A DNA stretch of 6,088 nucleotides from Candidatus Aerophobota bacterium. GTDB lineage: Bacteria; Aerophobota; Aerophobia; Aerophobales; JAGHCO01. Of this stretch, positions 5,203 to 6,088 are shown one piece after another. The number at the start of each line of letters is the position of its first letter. Positions within the stretch are counted from its first letter, which is position 1. The stretch covers positions 1-6,088 of the forward strand of contig JAGHCO010000104.1 of assembly GCA_021160405.1 (NCBI GenBank). The letters are read 5' to 3'. The position numbers and the translations under genes are program-made. The notes under the pieces are model-generated. The model worked only from the letters and a program-made list of their open reading frames with translations, did no database searches and had not been told where the DNA came from.

Positions 5203-6088
5203 TCAGTTGGTTTTGCTTTTATCAGCTTCTATAGTTCCATCCCAATTTACTATACCGATGGTGTTATTCCTTAATACAGTTCCTGGTGAAAAATAATACT
5301 GTGGCTTTGAGACTATTCCGCCTGGATTACTAGCTATTTTTGCATTGTTTTTGTCATTTTTTAACTTTTCAGGATCAAAGTATCCTCTTCCAGTCAAAAG
5401 TTCTATTTCTCCCATAAATTTTATGTTTTTCTCATATTTAAAATGAGCAGGTAAGGATTCCTCCTTGTTTATCTCAACTTTTATCTTATCATCTTTTACT
5501 TTTTCTCTTATTGGAAATCTTACATTATTAATTGAGCTGAACAGGACATGGCCGAAGCCATACTTTGATTCACCACCCAGAATCAACTCTTCAATTATGT
5601 TAAAATCACCAATAAAGATTCCACCCTCTTTTATAGTAACATTTTTTTCATCTATCCTGGCATTTTCTCTGATCCATACGCATCCTATTATTTTTGTATC
5701 TCCAAAATTTCCATTCTTATCCTTAAAGCTGTTATTTATAAATTCAATTTCATGCAAACTTTCATCCTTTGCAGTTCCAGATCTACCATCTATTGCCGTT
5801 GAGATCCTGCTTCCTATAAATCTATGTTCAAACTCAAATTTGTCTATCAACTTATTTCCATTTCCAAATTTTAATTCATTATTTTTATAACAAGGTAAGT
5901 AAACTATTTCTTCGTCAAATAAATAAAAGTAAGAAAACCGGAAGTTGTTTATAACTTCTTCTCCTATTTCTATGTATTTACTTGCATCTGGATTTTCAAA
6001 TAGATGCTCAGTGAGCTTCCTCGTGACAGCACCCCAGAAGTTTTTACCAGGCACATAGTATCTGGTAGGAGAAACAACCGAACCTCTA
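5203..6088 (-). CDS. RAMP-superfamily Cas protein, probably a type III effector subunit (5'-partial)
   Basis: The frame is open through the right window edge. The GTG at 6052-6054 is a valine inside the protein rather than a start, because codons upstream read SPTRYY in the same frame and complete a family motif. About 294 residues are visible. Near the edge, YYVPGKNFWGAVTRKLTEHL matches the RAMP pattern PGs..kGa.R that follows the first strand. A middle block, RFIGSRISTAIDGRSGTAKD, is typical of RAMP proteins of type III systems. The glycine-rich loop GGESKYGFGHV (counting from the GTG, residues 160-170) is the hallmark of the fold and contacts crRNA in characterised members. After it comes a tail of about 110 residues ending near VNWDGTIEADKSKTN. 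Csx10-like (III-D) or a Csm/Cmr-type RAMP are the best guesses; I cannot choose between them. It ends 98 nt before the Cst1-like relic, and no terminator separates it clearly from the I-A operon. Confidence 0.72.
   Translation of the reverse strand, partial: RGSVVSPTRYYVPGKNFWGAVTRKLTEHLFENPDASKYIEIGEEVINNFRFSYFYLFDEEIVYLPCYKNNELKFGNGNKLIDKFEFEHRFIGSRISTAIDGRSGTAKDESLHEIEFINNSFKDKNGNFGDTKIIGCVWIRENARIDEKNVTIKEGGIFIGDFNIIEELILGGESKYGFGHVLFSSINNVRFPIREKVKDDKIKVEINKEESLPAHFKYEKNIKFMGEIELLTGRGYFDPEKLKNDKNNAKIASNPGGIVSKPQYYFSPGTVLRNNTIGIVNWDGTIEADKSKTN

Noticed and set aside
5465..5890. Plus-strand open frame of 141 codons
   Set aside because: It is antisense to the RAMP gene, whose PG..WGA and GGESKYGFG motifs are convincing. 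The hydrophobic Phe/Ile/Ser composition is typical of the complement of an AT-rich coding strand.
6052..6054. GTG as the start of the RAMP gene
   Set aside because: The frame remains open upstream to the window edge, and the residues before the GTG complete the RAMP motif around YYVPG. No Shine-Dalgarno precedes it.

Overview
The window is one co-directional CRISPR-cas operon segment, read entirely on the minus strand. The DNA is AT-rich (about one third G+C by eye), with many Lys/Glu/Ile codons, strong purine-rich Shine-Dalgarno sites and repeated ATGA or 1-nt gene junctions. Together with the subtype I-A (Apern/Csa) cas genes and a MNT/HEPN pair, this suggests a low-GC bacterium, probably thermophilic. 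An archaeon cannot be excluded, and the species cannot be named from this sequence.

Layout in the direction of transcription (right to left): (1) a 5'-truncated RAMP-superfamily gene, looking like a type III effector subunit, runs in from the window edge to 5203. (2) A spacer of about 450 nt (4751-5202) has no intact large gene. It holds a short open frame (5104/5089 to 4970) that reads like the first ~40 residues of the subtype I-B protein Cst1/Cas8b1 and then stops, so it is probably a relic. It also holds a plausible sigma70-like promoter in front of the next operon. (3) cas3', the helicase-only form (4750-3068). (4) A Cas3'' HD nuclease fused in frame to a MNT-type nucleotidyltransferase (3087-2077). 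(5) A HEPN-domain protein (2080-1685). (6) A Cas8a2/Csa4-like large subunit with a long helical C-terminal extension (1688-267). (7) The first 88 codons of cas7a/csa2, running off the left edge (265-1). No array, cas1, cas2, cas4, cas5 or cas6 lies in the window.

Inferred joint function: Cas8a and Cas7a build the I-A Cascade, and Cas3' with Cas3'' unwind and cut the target. Two points depart from a standard I-A operon. First, a nucleotidyltransferase/HEPN pair of the minimal toxin-antitoxin type sits between cas3'' and cas8a, with its MNT half joined to the Cas3'' nuclease. Second, both composite genes carry an in-frame ATG behind a purine-rich ribosome-binding sequence exactly at the domain junction. 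Inside cas8a this site (AGAGGAGGTG) is identical to the one that starts cas7a 370 nt downstream. It predicts a separate 123-residue small subunit (Cas11a/Csa5-like) made from within cas8a. In cas3''-MNT it predicts a free 117-residue MNT protein.
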